A stretch of 64,000 bases of DNA, taken from NCBI GenBank assembly GCA_003298465.1, contig QNGA01000001.1, positions 620,001 to 684,000 of the forward strand, given 5' to 3'. Numbering within the stretch: position 1 is the first letter of the stretch; the number at the start of each line of letters is the position of its first letter. Below, piece after piece: positions 16,461 to 26,271 of the stretch. The notes beneath the pieces were generated by a model that was given only the letters and a program-made list of their open reading frames with translations, made no database searches and was not told the origin of the DNA. This stretch comes from a halophilic archaeon (GTDB lineage Archaea; Halobacteriota; Halobacteria; Halobacteriales; Haladaptataceae). The translations under genes were made by a program, and so were the position numbers.

Positions 16461-17615
16461 ATGGACTCCATTGTCGAAGACGCCATTGAGGAGGCGGAGG
16501 GGGAGCAACAGCCGCCCCAGCAGTCACAGATGGGTGGTGGCACGGACGCGAAGAAAGACCCCTCGCCCTCGGGGGCGATGACGGACGAAGAACTGAAAGA
16601 CGTCCTCCAGGATCTCCAGACGAACATCACGGTCGTCGGCTGTGGCGGTGGTGGCGGGAACACCGTCAACCGGATGGCCGAAGAGGGCATCCACGGCGCG
16701 ACGCTGGTCGCCGCGAACACGGACGTCCAGCATCTGGTCGAAATCGAGGCCGACCAGAAGATTCTGATGGGCGAGCAGAAGACGAACGGCCGCGGCGCGG
16801 GGTCGCTCCCGCAGGTCGGCGAGGAGGCCGCCCTCGAGAGCCAGGAGGAGATCTACGACGCCATCGAGGGCTCGGACATGGTGTTCGTCACGGCCGGTCT
16901 CGGCGGCGGCACGGGCACCGGAAGCGCTCCGGTCGTCGCCAAGGCGGCCCGCGAGGCCGGCGCGCTCACCATCGCCATCGTCACGACGCCGTTCACCGCG
17001 GAGGGCGAGGTCCGGCGCACCAACGCCGAAGCCGGTCTGGAGCGCCTCCGGGACGTGAGCGACACGGTCATCGTCGTCCCGAACGACCGCCTGCTCGACT
17101 CGGTCGGTAAACTCCCCGTCAAGCAGGCGTTCAAGGTCGCCGACGAGGTGCTGATGCGCTCGGTGAAAGGCATCACGGAACTCATCACCAAGCCCGGCCT
17201 CGTCAACCTCGACTTCGCCGACGTTCGCACCGTCATGGAGAAGGGCGGCGTCGCCATGATCGGACTCGGCGAGTCCGACTCCGACCAGAAGGCCCAGGAC
17301 TCGGTGAAGTCCGCGTTGCGCTCGCCGCTGCTCGACGTGGACATCAGCGGTGCGAAGTCCGCCCTCGTCAACGTCACCGGGGGTAACGACATGGCCATCG
17401 AGGAGGCCGAGGGCGTCGTCGAGCAGATCTACGACCGCATCGACCCCGACGCGCGCATCATCTGGGGGACCTCCATCGACGAGGAACTCGAGGGGACGAT
17501 GCGGACGATGATAGTCGTCACCGGCGTCGAGTCGCCCCAGATATACGGCCGCAACGAGGCCGAGCAGGCCCAGCAGGCCAAGAGCAACGGCGAAGACATC
17601 GACTACGTCGAGTAA
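16461..17615 (+). CDS. ftsZ1: Tubulin-like cell-division GTPase FtsZ1
   Basis: FtsZ polymerises with GTP into the division ring; haloarchaea use FtsZ1 together with FtsZ2. The 384-residue protein has an unstructured acidic N-terminus of about 50 residues. The GTPase domain follows, with [22 protein letters not shown], the tubulin signature [12 protein letters not shown] (about 146-157), TTPFTAEG and NDRLLD, then the C-terminal domain with [12 protein letters not shown] and [10 protein letters not shown]. The gene order ftsZ1-secE-spt5 is conserved in haloarchaea, and the adjacent Spt5 supports calling this FtsZ1. A promoter-like element lies 32-40 nt upstream. Confidence 0.95.
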   Translation: MDSIVEDAIEEAEGEQQPPQQSQMGGGTDAKKDPSPSGAMTDEELKDVLQDLQTNITVVGCGGGGGNTVNRMAEEGIHGATLVAANTDVQHLVEIEADQKILMGEQKTNGRGAGSLPQVGEEAALESQEEIYDAIEGSDMVFVTAGLGGGTGTGSAPVVAKAAREAGALTIAIVTTPFTAEGEVRRTNAEAGLERLRDVSDTVIVVPNDRLLDSVGKLPVKQAFKVADEVLMRSVKGITELITKPGLVNLDFADVRTVMEKGGVAMIGLGESDSDQKAQDSVKSALRSPLLDVDISGAKSALVNVTGGNDMAIEEAEGVVEQIYDRIDPDARIIWGTSIDEELEGTMRTMIVVTGVESPQIYGRNEAEQAQQAKSNGEDIDYVE

Positions 17616-17812
17616 CCGCAACCCCGGTCTCCGACTTCGTTCTATCGCGCTCTCGTCGTTCGACGGTCCGCGACGACTCGCCGGCAGTCGCAGGTCCGAC
17701 GACCGGAGGTAGTTCCGCTGGCGGCGCCCGGACCTCGACACCGACCGCCCGCGTGAGAGTCCCGACGAGCGTCTCCCCTGGCGATGGCTCCCGTCAGCGA
17801 TCCGACTACCTT

Positions 17813-17821
17813 GGAAAGATA
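17813..17821 (+). promoter_or_regulatory. Promoter-like GGAAAGATA element before secE
   Basis: It is the same nonamer as before ftsZ1, here about 35 nt from the secE ATG. It suggests that secE-spt5 also has its own promoter in the 236-nt gap after ftsZ1. A purine-rich GGGGGTAA at 17843-17850 could serve as ribosome-binding site. Confidence 0.45.
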
Positions 17822-17851
17822 GAAAACCCCGCATGGCCAAGTGGGGGTAAC

Positions 17852-18019
17852 ATGGACGTCAAACTCGACCTCTCGTCGTACGTTCGCGTGCTCAAACTGG
17901 CGAGCACGCCATCGTGGAACGAGTTCTCGAAGATATCGAAGATCGCCGGCGCGGGCATCATCCTCGTCGGCCTGCTCGGCTTCGTCATCGCCGCCGTCAT
18001 GAGCTTCATCCCGACGTAA
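17852..18019 (+). CDS. secE: Protein translocase subunit SecE (Sec61 gamma)
   Basis: SecE stabilises the SecY channel for protein export and membrane insertion. The 55-residue protein has the amphipathic helix [24 protein letters not shown] and a single transmembrane span ([18 protein letters not shown]), the full size of archaeal SecE. The ATG at 17852 follows a purine-rich ribosome-binding site. An in-frame upstream extension is not SecE-like. It is separated by two bases from spt5, so the two are almost certainly co-transcribed. Confidence 0.93.
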   Translation: MDVKLDLSSYVRVLKLASTPSWNEFSKISKIAGAGIILVGLLGFVIAAVMSFIPT

Positions 18020-18021
18020 TC

Positions 18022-18459
18022 ATGGGCATCTACGCAGTCAAAACCACGGCCAGCCAGGAACGCACCGTCGCGGACATGATAATGAACCGCGAGGAGGAGG
18101 AGATACACGCCGCCCTCGCGCCCGACTCGCTGACGAGCTACGTGATGGTCGAGGCGGACGACGACGGCATCCTGTCGCGCGTGCTCGACGAGATTCCCCA
18201 CGCCCGGAGCATCGTCCCCGGGAACAGCGACATCTCGGAGGTCGAGCACTTCCTCTCGCCGACGCCGGACGTCGAGGGTATCGCGGAGGGCGACATCGTC
18301 GAACTCATCGCCGGCCCGTTCAAGGGCGAGAAGGCGCAGGTCCAGCGCATCGACGAGGGCAAAGACCAGGTCACCGTCGAACTGTACGAGGCGACGGTCC
18401 CGATTCCGGTCACCGTGCGCGGCGACCAGATCCGCGTGCTGGATAGCGAGGAGCGGTGA
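18022..18459 (+). CDS. spt5: Transcription elongation factor Spt5 (archaeal NusG)
   Basis: Spt5 binds the clamp of RNA polymerase, increases processivity and links transcription to translation. The 145-residue protein has the NGN domain ([18 protein letters not shown] to about residue 85, with YVMVEAD and [14 protein letters not shown]). One KOW domain follows ([23 protein letters not shown]). It is the standard archaeal length. It follows secE at two bases, a conserved pairing. Confidence 0.95.
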   Translation: MGIYAVKTTASQERTVADMIMNREEEEIHAALAPDSLTSYVMVEADDDGILSRVLDEIPHARSIVPGNSDISEVEHFLSPTPDVEGIAEGDIVELIAGPFKGEKAQVQRIDEGKDQVTVELYEATVPIPVTVRGDQIRVLDSEER

Positions 18460-18564
18460 ACGAAGTGAACCGCTCCTCGGAACGACGATAGCGATACACG
18501 CCAATTCTCCTACAAGAAAGCCGCAGAGCCGCGCGTACCGGAGACGCATCCGGACGACTCTCCG

Positions 18565-19422
18565 TCAGTCGCGGGCGTGGACGGTGAACTCCAGCGCGTT
18601 GACGAGGTAGTGAGCGACGACGACCACCGGCAGGCTCTCGGTCAGGACGAACACGGCGGCGAGCGCGCCGCCGAGCAGGCCGGTCACCAGGATTCCGCCC
18701 GGACCCTGCGCGCCGTGGCCGAGCGCGAACGCCACCGTCGACCCGGCGGCGAGCAGCCACGGCGAGACGCCGAATCCGGCCGCGAACGCGCCGATGAGCG
18801 CGCCGCGAAAGAGCAACTCCTCGAACCCCGCGATGATGGGGAGGACGAGGAAGAGGAGGACGACCCACCCGCGCGCCGAGTCCGGCGTGAGTAGCTCGCG
18901 CATTCCCTCGGCGTAGTCGATGCCGAGAGCGTCGGCCACGTGCTGGCCGAGTTCGTTCGCGGCGAACAGCGCGACGCCGACCGCGACGCCGAGGGCGAGC
19001 GTCCGGAGCGTCACCGTCCCGACGCCGAGCGCGCCGGGCGGAACGGAGCCGACCCACGCCGCCGCGACCAGCACCGCACCGAAGAGACCCTGGCTGACCG
19101 CGACGTTCACCAGCAGCAACTCGGGCGTGAGCGTCTCGCGGACGGTCGCGTCGCGGTCGCCGGTTGCCTCTCGACCGGTTTCACCATCGCCGGTCGGTCG
19201 GTCGTCGCTCGCCTCGTCGTCGCTCGCCTCGTCGTCGCTCGCCGGGGGTTCGCTCGTTGCGGTTCCGTCTTCGCGCGCCGGTGCGCCGGTCCTGCCGGGC
19301 GGGTCGCCGTCGGGGGACTCCGGCGCGGAGAGCGACGACTGGGAGGCCCGCGCGAGCGCGACCAGCATCGCGAGCACGAGGAGCGTCACCCCGGCGAACG
19401 ACTTCCACTGCGGCGCTGGCAT
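18565..19422 (-). CDS. CPBP-family intramembrane metalloprotease
   Basis: The 285-residue protein has an N-terminal span (FAGVTLLVLAMLVALA). An exposed acidic linker of about 75 residues follows, with the repeated ASDDEASDDEASDD and Gly/Thr runs. The C-terminal membrane domain has the CPBP signatures: EELLFRG (EExxxR), a later FALGHGAQG with the second-motif His, and HYLVNALEF near the end. CPBP proteases cleave prenylated or other membrane proteins, or act in bacteriocin immunity; the substrate here is unknown. It lies directly behind lonB on the same strand, 233 nt away. Confidence 0.88.
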   Translation of the reverse strand: MPAPQWKSFAGVTLLVLAMLVALARASQSSLSAPESPDGDPPGRTGAPAREDGTATSEPPASDDEASDDEASDDRPTGDGETGREATGDRDATVRETLTPELLLVNVAVSQGLFGAVLVAAAWVGSVPPGALGVGTVTLRTLALGVAVGVALFAANELGQHVADALGIDYAEGMRELLTPDSARGWVVLLFLVLPIIAGFEELLFRGALIGAFAAGFGVSPWLLAAGSTVAFALGHGAQGPGGILVTGLLGGALAAVFVLTESLPVVVVAHYLVNALEFTVHARD

Positions 19423-19655
19423 CGTGACGCTTCTTTCTCGCGGGCGGCGAAAAGACGTCCGGCTTCGGTCACGGGCGGAGGCGTCGTAGTGGCACCGTGG
19501 TTTCCGGGCACCGGGGTTCGACGGCTCGTCCCACTCGGCGACGCTCGACGACGGCCAGGAGGGCGCCCGCCCCCTGGAACAGTTTGCATCGAACGGAGCG
19601 TCCGCTGACGGTCTGTCGAAATCGAGAAGGAAAAGCGGCGGTTCGAACGCGTCGG

Positions 19656-21659
19656 CTACTGCGGGCTGGGGTTGCCGTGGCCCGACGAACCGCTGCTGAT
19701 GTCGTGTTCGAGGGCGCTCCCGGTGATGTTCTTCAGGCGGTCGACGAGGCTGTCCTGCTCGGGTTCGCCCGCGAGGGCGACCTCCAGGACCTCGCTGATG
19801 TGGCTGACGGGGATGATCTCTATCATCTCCTCGTACTCCTCCTCTATCATCACGTCCTGCTCGTTGGCCTTCGGGATGATGACCCTGTCGAGGCCGGCCT
19901 TCGCGGCCGCCTCTATCTTGTGGGTGACGCCGCCGACGGGGAGCACGTCGCCCCGGACCGACAGCGAACCGGTCATGGCGAGGCTCTGGTCGATGGGGGC
20001 GTCCTCCAGCGCGCTGATGACCGCGGTGGCGACCGTGATGGACGCCGAGTCGCCGTCGACGCCCTGCTGGCCGGCCTGGACGAACTGGATGTGGACGTCC
20101 TTCTCGCTCAGGTTCTCGTCGCTGTACTTCTTGATGATGGCGGAGACGTTCTGCACGGACTCCTCGGCCATCTCCTTGAGCTGGCCGGTGGCGATGACCT
20201 CGCCGGGACCCTGGCTGGGCGTGACCTCGGCCATCACGGGCAGCATGATGCCGGAGTCTTCGCCCATCACCGCCAGGCCGTTGACGCGGCCGACGACCTC
20301 GCCCTGCGAGACGGTCATCTCGTAGTCCTTGCGGCGCTCGATCATGTCGTCCGCGATCTGCTGTTCGATGGAGCGCGAGCGGCGCTTGGCCTGCAGGACG
20401 TGGTCGCGGGTCGTGAACTCGGCGTCCTCGGCGCGAGCGATGTCGCCCGCGACCCGGACGAGTCCGCCGAGGTCACGCAGTTTGAGCGTGAGGTGGTCCT
20501 TGCGCCCGGCGCGACGCTGGGCCTCGAGGATGACTTCCTCGATGGCGTCCTCGTCGAAGTGGGGCAGGCGGCCGTCCTTCTCGACTTCCTGGGCGATGAA
20601 CCGCGCGTACTTGCGGCGCATCTCCGGCGTGTCGTCGATGGTGTCGTCCATGTACACCTCGTACCCGTACCCCTTGATGCGCGAGCGGAGCGCGGGGTGC
20701 ATGTTCTCCATCGCGTCGAGGTTGCCGGCCGCGACCATGACGAAGTCGGTCGGGACGGGTTCGGTCTGGACCATCGCGCCCGAGGAGCGCTCGGACTGGC
20801 CCGTGATGCCGAACTCGCCCTCCTGGATGGCCGTCATCAGCTTCTGCTGGCTGCGGATGTCGAGCGTGTTGATCTCGTCGACGAACAGCACGCCCTTGTT
20901 GGCCTTGTGGATGGCGCCCGGTTCGACGCGGTCGTGGGACGGCGTCTCCATGCCGCCGGACTGGAACGGGTCGTGGCGGACGTCGCCCAGCAGTGCGCCG
21001 GCGTGCGCGCCGGTCGCGTCCTCGAACGGCGCGCTGGTCACGTCGCTGTTGTTGACCAGCAGGTTGGGAATCATGGCGTCCGACCCGCGCGAGCCGTAGC
21101 GGAACGCGAGGTAGATAACGCCGGCCGCGAGGATGCCCAGAAGCGGACGCTGGGCGATGAGGAGGGCGTACCCCACCACGATGGCGATGATGACCCACAT
21201 GAGGAACGAGCGCATCTGGTTGCGCTTGCGGGCTTCCTCCTTGTGGGCGTCGATTATCTGTTCGCCCTTCCCGGCGGGGACCGTCCGAACTTTCGGCTCG
21301 TTCCCGTCGTCGGGATTGTGGTAGACGAGCACGTCCTGCAGGTCCTCCTTCGGGAGGAGCTCGCTCATCGCCTTCGCCAACATCGACTTCCCGGTCCCGG
21401 GGGTGCCGATCATCATCACGTGGCGGCGCTGTTTCGCCGCCTTCAGGACCACGTCTCGGGCGTGGTCCTGGCCGATGACCTGGTCGACCAGTCGGTCGGG
21501 GATATCGATCTCGTCGGTGCTCTCGATTTCGAGCCCACCGAGCAGGTCGTCCTCGGCGACCTCTTCGTCGACGTCGGCGTCGATGTCGCTGCCGAGTTCC
21601 TCGCCGAACTCCTGCTCGGTTTCTTGCTCCGGTGGCGGAGCTTCGGTGTCGTTGCTCAT
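19656..21659 (-). CDS. lonB: Membrane-anchored archaeal Lon protease (LonB)
   Basis: LonB is the essential ATP-dependent protease that degrades damaged and regulatory proteins at the membrane. The 667-residue protein has an acidic tail, the Walker A motif GTPGTGKS (85-92), and a transmembrane insertion of two spans (about 152-186, WVIIAIVVGYALLI and LLGILAAGVIYLAF) inside the AAA domain. Walker B is LFVDEIN, and the arginine-finger region includes HPALRSRIKG. The protease domain carries the Ser-Lys dyad, S538 in DGDSAS and K581 in THKIEAAAKAG. Length and layout are those of haloarchaeal LonB. It is divergent from nadM. Confidence 0.97.
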   Translation of the reverse strand: MSNDTEAPPPEQETEQEFGEELGSDIDADVDEEVAEDDLLGGLEIESTDEIDIPDRLVDQVIGQDHARDVVLKAAKQRRHVMMIGTPGTGKSMLAKAMSELLPKEDLQDVLVYHNPDDGNEPKVRTVPAGKGEQIIDAHKEEARKRNQMRSFLMWVIIAIVVGYALLIAQRPLLGILAAGVIYLAFRYGSRGSDAMIPNLLVNNSDVTSAPFEDATGAHAGALLGDVRHDPFQSGGMETPSHDRVEPGAIHKANKGVLFVDEINTLDIRSQQKLMTAIQEGEFGITGQSERSSGAMVQTEPVPTDFVMVAAGNLDAMENMHPALRSRIKGYGYEVYMDDTIDDTPEMRRKYARFIAQEVEKDGRLPHFDEDAIEEVILEAQRRAGRKDHLTLKLRDLGGLVRVAGDIARAEDAEFTTRDHVLQAKRRSRSIEQQIADDMIERRKDYEMTVSQGEVVGRVNGLAVMGEDSGIMLPVMAEVTPSQGPGEVIATGQLKEMAEESVQNVSAIIKKYSDENLSEKDVHIQFVQAGQQGVDGDSASITVATAVISALEDAPIDQSLAMTGSLSVRGDVLPVGGVTHKIEAAAKAGLDRVIIPKANEQDVMIEEEYEEMIEIIPVSHISEVLEVALAGEPEQDSLVDRLKNITGSALEHDISSGSSGHGNPSPQ

Positions 21660-21798
21660 AGAAATCGCTTCGTCGTATACGATTTGAGGGCTGGCGAACT
21701 GATATACTTTCTCCCTCCGGCCGACCCTACCGGTCCTGACAGACGAGCGTAAGGGCCGCCAACGACGACGTTACGGGCAGGCTAACGACTCGCCAACC

Positions 21799-21807
21799 TT
21801 ATTAAAG
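21799..21807 (+). promoter_or_regulatory. TATA-like box for nadM
   Basis: TTATTAAAG is centred about 25 nt before the nadM ATG, as expected of a leaderless mRNA. Confidence 0.6.
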
Positions 21808-21827
21808 CACCGTACGACTTCCCGCGT

Positions 21828-22346
21828 ATGACCCGCGGTTTCTACATCGGTCGCTTCCAGCCCTATCACAATGGCCACCAGAGCGTGGTCGAGAACATCG
21901 CCGAGGAGGTCGACGAACTCGTGGTCGGCATCGGCAGTGCCGGCGACTCCCACTCGCGTCACGACCCGTTCACGGCCGGCGAGCGCATCATGATGATAAC
22001 GAAGTCGCTCGTCGACCTCGACCTCGTCACCTACGCCGTCCCCATCGAGGACCTGGACCGCAACTCCGTCTGGGTGAGCCACGTCCAGAGCATGAGCCCG
22101 GACTTCGACGTCGCCTACTCCAACAACCCGCTCGTCATCCGGCTGTTCCGCGAGGCGGGCGTCGAGGTGCGTCAGTCGCCGATGTTCAACCGCGGCGTTC
22201 TGGAGGGAACCGAAGTCCGCGAACGCATGGTCGAGGGAGAGGACTGGGAGCGACTCGTCCCGGACGCCGTCGTCGAGGTCGTCGAGGAGATAGAGGGCAT
22301 CGACCGCATCCAGCAGGTCAGCGACTCCGACGCGAACGGGAAGTGA
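21828..22346 (+). CDS. nadM: Nicotinamide-nucleotide adenylyltransferase
   Basis: NadM joins nicotinamide mononucleotide and ATP to give NAD. The 172-residue protein has the nucleotidyltransferase motif GRFQPYHNGH at residues 6-15, IGSAGDSHSRHDPFTAGERIMM (as a region), DLDRNSVWVSHV, and the archaeal YSNNPLVIRLFREAGVEVRQ. It ends with the conserved TEVRERMVEGEDWERLVP. The length is typical of the archaeal enzyme. It is followed 64 nt downstream by the SAM hydrolase gene on the same strand, a neighbourhood I recall from other haloarchaea. Confidence 0.95.
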   Translation: MTRGFYIGRFQPYHNGHQSVVENIAEEVDELVVGIGSAGDSHSRHDPFTAGERIMMITKSLVDLDLVTYAVPIEDLDRNSVWVSHVQSMSPDFDVAYSNNPLVIRLFREAGVEVRQSPMFNRGVLEGTEVRERMVEGEDWERLVPDAVVEVVEEIEGIDRIQQVSDSDANGK

Positions 22347-22410
22347 ACGCGGTCCGCTTCGTCCCGACGCGAGGAGAACCGATTAGGCGCAGGCGTCCGA
22401 ACCGCCGCCC

Positions 22411-23166
22411 ATGATAACGCTCGCTTCCGACTTCGGCACGCCGTACCCCGCGGCGATGAAAGGCGTGATGCTCCGACGAACCGACGCCCGACTCGTCGAC
22501 GTGGCCCACGACTTTCCCCGGCAGGACGTGCGCGCCGCCGCCTTCTGGCTTCGCGAGGTCCTGCCGCAGTTCCCGCCCGCGGTCCACCTCGTCGTCGTCG
22601 ACCCCGGCGTCGGCACCGACCGCGCAGCGCTCGCGGTGCGGGCGGGCGACCACGCCCTCGTCGGCCCGGACAACGGCGTCCTGGTGCCGGCGGCCCGCGA
22701 ACTGGCCGACGGGGCCGGCCTCGACGCGTTCGAGGTGGACGACGAGGGCGCGGCGAGTTCGACGTTCCACGGTCGCGACGTGTTCGCTCCCGCCGCGGCG
22801 CGAGTCCACGAGGTCGGCGTCGACGCCGTCTCCGACCTCGACGGGGTCGCGCCGACCGACGAGTTCGTCGACCTGCGGTTCCCCGACCCCGCCGTCGGCG
22901 ACGACGAGGCGACCGGCGAGATTCTCGCGGTGGACGACTTCGGCAACGCCGTCACGAACGTGCCCGGCGGATTCGTCGACGGCGCGGACGAGGCGGCCGT
23001 GAACGGCGAGCGAGCGCCGGTCGCGCCGTCCTACGCCCACGTCGAGGCGGGTCAGCGACTCGTCACGGTGGGGAGCCACGGCAACGTCGAACTGGCGGTG
23101 AACCGCGGCCGGGGCGACGAGGCGTTCGGCGTCGCGCCGGGGGACGCGGTTCGACTGGAGACGTAG
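22411..23166 (+). CDS. S-adenosyl-L-methionine hydrolase (adenosine-forming), DUF62 family
   Basis: The enzyme splits SAM to adenosine and methionine with an activated water. The 251-residue protein has the family hallmarks: [19 protein letters not shown] at the start, [43 protein letters not shown] and [12 protein letters not shown]. The C-terminal domain contains [12 protein letters not shown]. This places it with the hydroxide adenosyltransferases and not with the halogenases, though only assay would separate them. The close spacing behind nadM suggests co-expression. Confidence 0.9.
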   Translation: MITLASDFGTPYPAAMKGVMLRRTDARLVDVAHDFPRQDVRAAAFWLREVLPQFPPAVHLVVVDPGVGTDRAALAVRAGDHALVGPDNGVLVPAARELADGAGLDAFEVDDEGAASSTFHGRDVFAPAAARVHEVGVDAVSDLDGVAPTDEFVDLRFPDPAVGDDEATGEILAVDDFGNAVTNVPGGFVDGADEAAVNGERAPVAPSYAHVEAGQRLVTVGSHGNVELAVNRGRGDEAFGVAPGDAVRLET

Positions 23167-23171
23167 CCGAC

Positions 23172-23444
23172 CTACCGCACTTCGTCCCGGGCGGCCGCCA
23201 GCGCCGGGCCGAAGGCGACGAAGACAATGCCGGTCCAGAGGACGGCGAACACGAGCGCGCCGCCCCGCTGGTTCACCAGATAGCTCACGAACGCCGTCCC
23301 GGCGTCCGGGTCGTACCGGTTCACGACGACGTAGAACGCGCCGACGGTGGGCGCGTTCGCGACGAACATCGACGCGACGACGGCGAGCAGGTCGCGGGCC
23401 GGCCGCCACTCCGACTGCCAGTTCTCCGAGGCGAAGCGGGACAT
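23172..23444 (-). CDS. Small membrane protein with three predicted spans
   Basis: The 90-residue protein has about three hydrophobic segments: [44 protein letters not shown] and [17 protein letters not shown] short charged tail follows. I recognise no named family. The ATG at 23444 follows a short N-terminal [12 protein letters not shown]. The gene lies between convergent and divergent neighbours and appears to be transcribed alone. Confidence 0.65.
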   Translation of the reverse strand: MSRFASENWQSEWRPARDLLAVVASMFVANAPTVGAFYVVVNRYDPDAGTAFVSYLVNQRGGALVFAVLWTGIVFVAFGPALAAARDEVR

Positions 23445-23559
23445 GGGAGTGGCCTGCCGCCGCAGGGACAAAACGGTTGATGCCGAGGCGTCGCCGGGAC
23501 TGCGACGACGGTCGACCGACCGAGCGGGTCGCCGACCGCGACCGAGACGGTCCGCCAAC

Positions 23560-23569
23560 CATTAAGACT
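23560..23569 (+). promoter_or_regulatory. TATA-like box for the methylmalonyl-CoA mutase gene
   Basis: CATTAAGACT is centred about 27 nt before the ATG at 23591. Confidence 0.5.
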
Positions 23570-23590
23570 CGCCCACGCGCACTGAGAAGT

Positions 23591-25276
23591 ATGTTCGACG
23601 CGGACGACCTGGAGGAGATACGCCGGGGGAAAGAGCAGTGGGAGGCGGAGACGCTCGAACCGACGCTGGAGCGGTTCGGCGAGCGCAAGGAGGAGTTCGA
23701 GACGGACACGGGCGGCCAGACCGTCGAACGGCTCTACACGCCCGACGACGTCGCCGACTCGGAGTACGACGAGGACCTCGGGTTCCCCGGCGAGAACCCG
23801 TACACGCGCGGCGTCTACCCGACGATGTACCGCGGTCGGCTGTGGACGATGCGCCAGTACGCCGGGTTCAGCACGGCCGAGGAGACCAACAAACGCTACC
23901 ACTATCTCATCGACGAGGGCCAGACCGGCCTCTCCGTCGCCTTCGACCTGCCGACCCAGATGGGGTACGACTCCGACGACGAGATGGCCGCGGGCGAGGT
24001 CGGGAAGTCCGGCGTCGCCATCGACTCGCTCGCGGACATGGAGACGCTGTTCGACGGCATCCCGCTGGACGAGGTGAGCACGTCGATGACCATCAACGCG
24101 CCCGCCTCCGTCCTGCTGGCGATGTACGTCGCCGTCGGCGACGAGCAGGGCGTCGACCGCGAGGAGCTTCGGGGCACCATCCAGAACGACCTGCTGAAGG
24201 AGTACATCGCCCGGAACACGTACATCTACCCCCCGGAGCCCTCGATGCGGATCATCACCGACATCTTCGAGTTCTGCGCCGAGGAGACGCCGAAGTTCAA
24301 CACCATCTCCATCTCCGGCTACCACGTCCGCGAGGCGGGAGCGACCGCCGCCCAGGAGCTCGCGTTCACGCTCGGCAACGGCATCGAGTACGTCGAGGCC
24401 GCCATCGACGCGGGCCTCGACGTCGACGAGTTCGCCCCCCAGCTCTCCTTCTTCTTCAACGCCCACAACGACATCTTCGAGGAGGCCGCCAAGTTCCGCG
24501 CCGCCCGCCGCATGTGGGCCGAGATAATGGAGGAGCGGTTCGGTGCCGACGACCCCAAGTCCAAGCAACTGAAGTTCCACACCCAGACCGCCGGGTCGAC
24601 GCTGACCGCCCAGCAGATAGAGAACAACGTCGTCCGGGTCGCCTACCAGGCGCTGGCCGCCGTTCTCGGCGGCACCCAGAGCCTCCACACGAACGGCAAG
24701 GACGAGGCCCTGGCGCTGCCGACCGAGGAGAGCGTCCGTACCGCGCTCCGCACCCAGCAGATTCTCGCACACGAGTCGGGGGCCGCCGACACCATCGACC
24801 CCCTGGCCGGGAGCTACTACGTCGAGAGCCTCACCGACGACCTCGAAGCGGAGGCGTTCGACATCCTCGACACCGTCGACGACAAGGGCGGCATGCTGTC
24901 GGCCATCGAACAGCAGTGGGTCCAGCGCCAGATCCAGGACGTCGCCTACGAACGCCAGCAGGAGATTGAGGAGGGCGAACGGATCATCGTCGGCGTCAAC
25001 GAGTTCGAGAGCGAGGACGAGGAGAAGGAGATGGACATCCAGGAGGTCACCGAGGAGGACGAACGTCGCCAGATAGACCACCTGAACGAGGTCAAGGCCG
25101 AGCGCGACGACGAGGAAGTGACGGCGACGCTCGACGCGCTCCGGGACGCCGCCGAGGGCGACGACAACCTGATGCCGTACATCGTCGACGCCGTGAAGGC
25201 GTACGCGACGGTCGGCGAGATATGCGGCGTGCTCCGGGACGCGTTCGGCGAGTACCGCCCCGGCGGAGCGGTGTGA
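23591..25276 (+). CDS. Methylmalonyl-CoA mutase, large (catalytic) subunit
   Basis: The mutase interconverts methylmalonyl-CoA and succinyl-CoA with adenosylcobalamin, which lets the cell use propionyl-CoA. The 561-residue protein is the TIM-barrel substrate-binding subunit. Its motifs are [30 protein letters not shown] (as a region near 60-90), [38 protein letters not shown], and [31 protein letters not shown]. There is no C-terminal cobalamin-binding domain (no DxHxxG), so a separate small subunit must exist elsewhere. The epimerase is encoded at 27741. The ATG at 23591 is supported by the upstream TATA-like box. Confidence 0.95.
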   Translation: MFDADDLEEIRRGKEQWEAETLEPTLERFGERKEEFETDTGGQTVERLYTPDDVADSEYDEDLGFPGENPYTRGVYPTMYRGRLWTMRQYAGFSTAEETNKRYHYLIDEGQTGLSVAFDLPTQMGYDSDDEMAAGEVGKSGVAIDSLADMETLFDGIPLDEVSTSMTINAPASVLLAMYVAVGDEQGVDREELRGTIQNDLLKEYIARNTYIYPPEPSMRIITDIFEFCAEETPKFNTISISGYHVREAGATAAQELAFTLGNGIEYVEAAIDAGLDVDEFAPQLSFFFNAHNDIFEEAAKFRAARRMWAEIMEERFGADDPKSKQLKFHTQTAGSTLTAQQIENNVVRVAYQALAAVLGGTQSLHTNGKDEALALPTEESVRTALRTQQILAHESGAADTIDPLAGSYYVESLTDDLEAEAFDILDTVDDKGGMLSAIEQQWVQRQIQDVAYERQQEIEEGERIIVGVNEFESEDEEKEMDIQEVTEEDERRQIDHLNEVKAERDDEEVTATLDALRDAAEGDDNLMPYIVDAVKAYATVGEICGVLRDAFGEYRPGGAV

Positions 25277-25296
25277 GCGCCCCCCGTATCGGTCGT

Positions 25297-26178
25297 TCAG
25301 TCCAGTTCGCGCCGACCCGCGACGTTCAGCGTCGCCGCGTACGCGGGCAGGGCGGGGAGCACCGTCTCGATGGGACCGCGATTGAACGTCTCGAACAGCT
25401 CCCGTAGTTCGGTTATCGTCGCCTCGTCCGTCCCCCTCGTCCGGAGGTCGTCGGGCGCGATTCGGGGCGGATACGGCACCGAGTCGACGAACGCCTCGGT
25501 CGTCTCGCGCGCTCGCTCGCAGGCGCGGTCGAACGCCGGCGACTCGAACGCGGGTTCGAGGTCGTCCCACGCCGTGCGGAGGTACTCCGGCCACTGCGCG
25601 AGACAGCGGTAGATGCTCGGCAGGTCGTCGTCCAGGCCGTGGAACGCTCGAATGCCGCCCGCGGCGTCGGCGAGTTCCGCCGGCACGTCGTCGACCATCG
25701 TCGGCGAGCGACCCCGGTCGCGGTCGAGCCAGGCGGGCATCGGTTCGGTCGCCGCCGCCCGCTCGTCGTCCCCGTCGCCGACTGGGTCGCCCCGCAGCGA
25801 CCGGTCGACGACCTCGAACAGCACCGCGAGGCGCGGCGCGACGACGTCGAAGGTCTCCGCCTGCCCGGCTAGCTCCCGGAACTCGGCGGGGTCGAGACCG
25901 AGGTCGGCGCGCCGATAGCGGGGCAGGTCCCGGTCGCCGCTCTCGACCGCCGAGAGGACGGCGTCACGGTACGCGACGGAGTACTGCCCGAACGCGCGCG
26001 TGGTGAACGTCTGCTTCACCTGCCCCCACAGGTACCGGGTGAGCTCCGGGTCGTTGGCCATCAGCGTCCGGAAGATCCAGTTGACCACGGGCGCGCGGAA
26101 CGTCGCGCGGACGTCGTCGTACACCCCGGCTCGCCACCCCGTCGCCCGGCTCTCGTACAGCTGTCGGTCGGTGTCCAT
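25297..26178 (-). CDS. DehI-family (2-haloacid dehalogenase-like) protein
   Basis: The 293-residue all-alpha protein resembles DehI, the dehalogenase family that hydrolyses both stereoisomers of 2-haloacids. The repeated halves are visible: YDDVRATFRAPVVNWIFRTLMAND with PELTRYLWGQVKQ in the first, and AFHGLDDDLPSIYRCLAQWPEYLRTAWDDL in the second, each an internally similar helical unit. Haloarchaea commonly carry such proteins annotated as halocarboxylic acid dehydrogenase DehI. Whether this one dehalogenates anything is not shown. It ends 20 nt from the mutase gene. Confidence 0.8.
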   Translation of the reverse strand: MDTDRQLYESRATGWRAGVYDDVRATFRAPVVNWIFRTLMANDPELTRYLWGQVKQTFTTRAFGQYSVAYRDAVLSAVESGDRDLPRYRRADLGLDPAEFRELAGQAETFDVVAPRLAVLFEVVDRSLRGDPVGDGDDERAAATEPMPAWLDRDRGRSPTMVDDVPAELADAAGGIRAFHGLDDDLPSIYRCLAQWPEYLRTAWDDLEPAFESPAFDRACERARETTEAFVDSVPYPPRIAPDDLRTRGTDEATITELRELFETFNRGPIETVLPALPAYAATLNVAGRRELD

Positions 26179-26271
26179 GCCGGGTGTGCGGCGAGGAGGT
26201 CAATCAGTCTTTTCGCGCGACGGTTTGGCCCGGCGGAATCGGTCGGGTCGCCACCGAAAACGGTGCTCGTA

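Noticed and set aside
19497..21752. 751-codon plus-strand frame opposite lonB
   Set aside because: Mirrors lonB codons; LonB motifs are on the minus strand.
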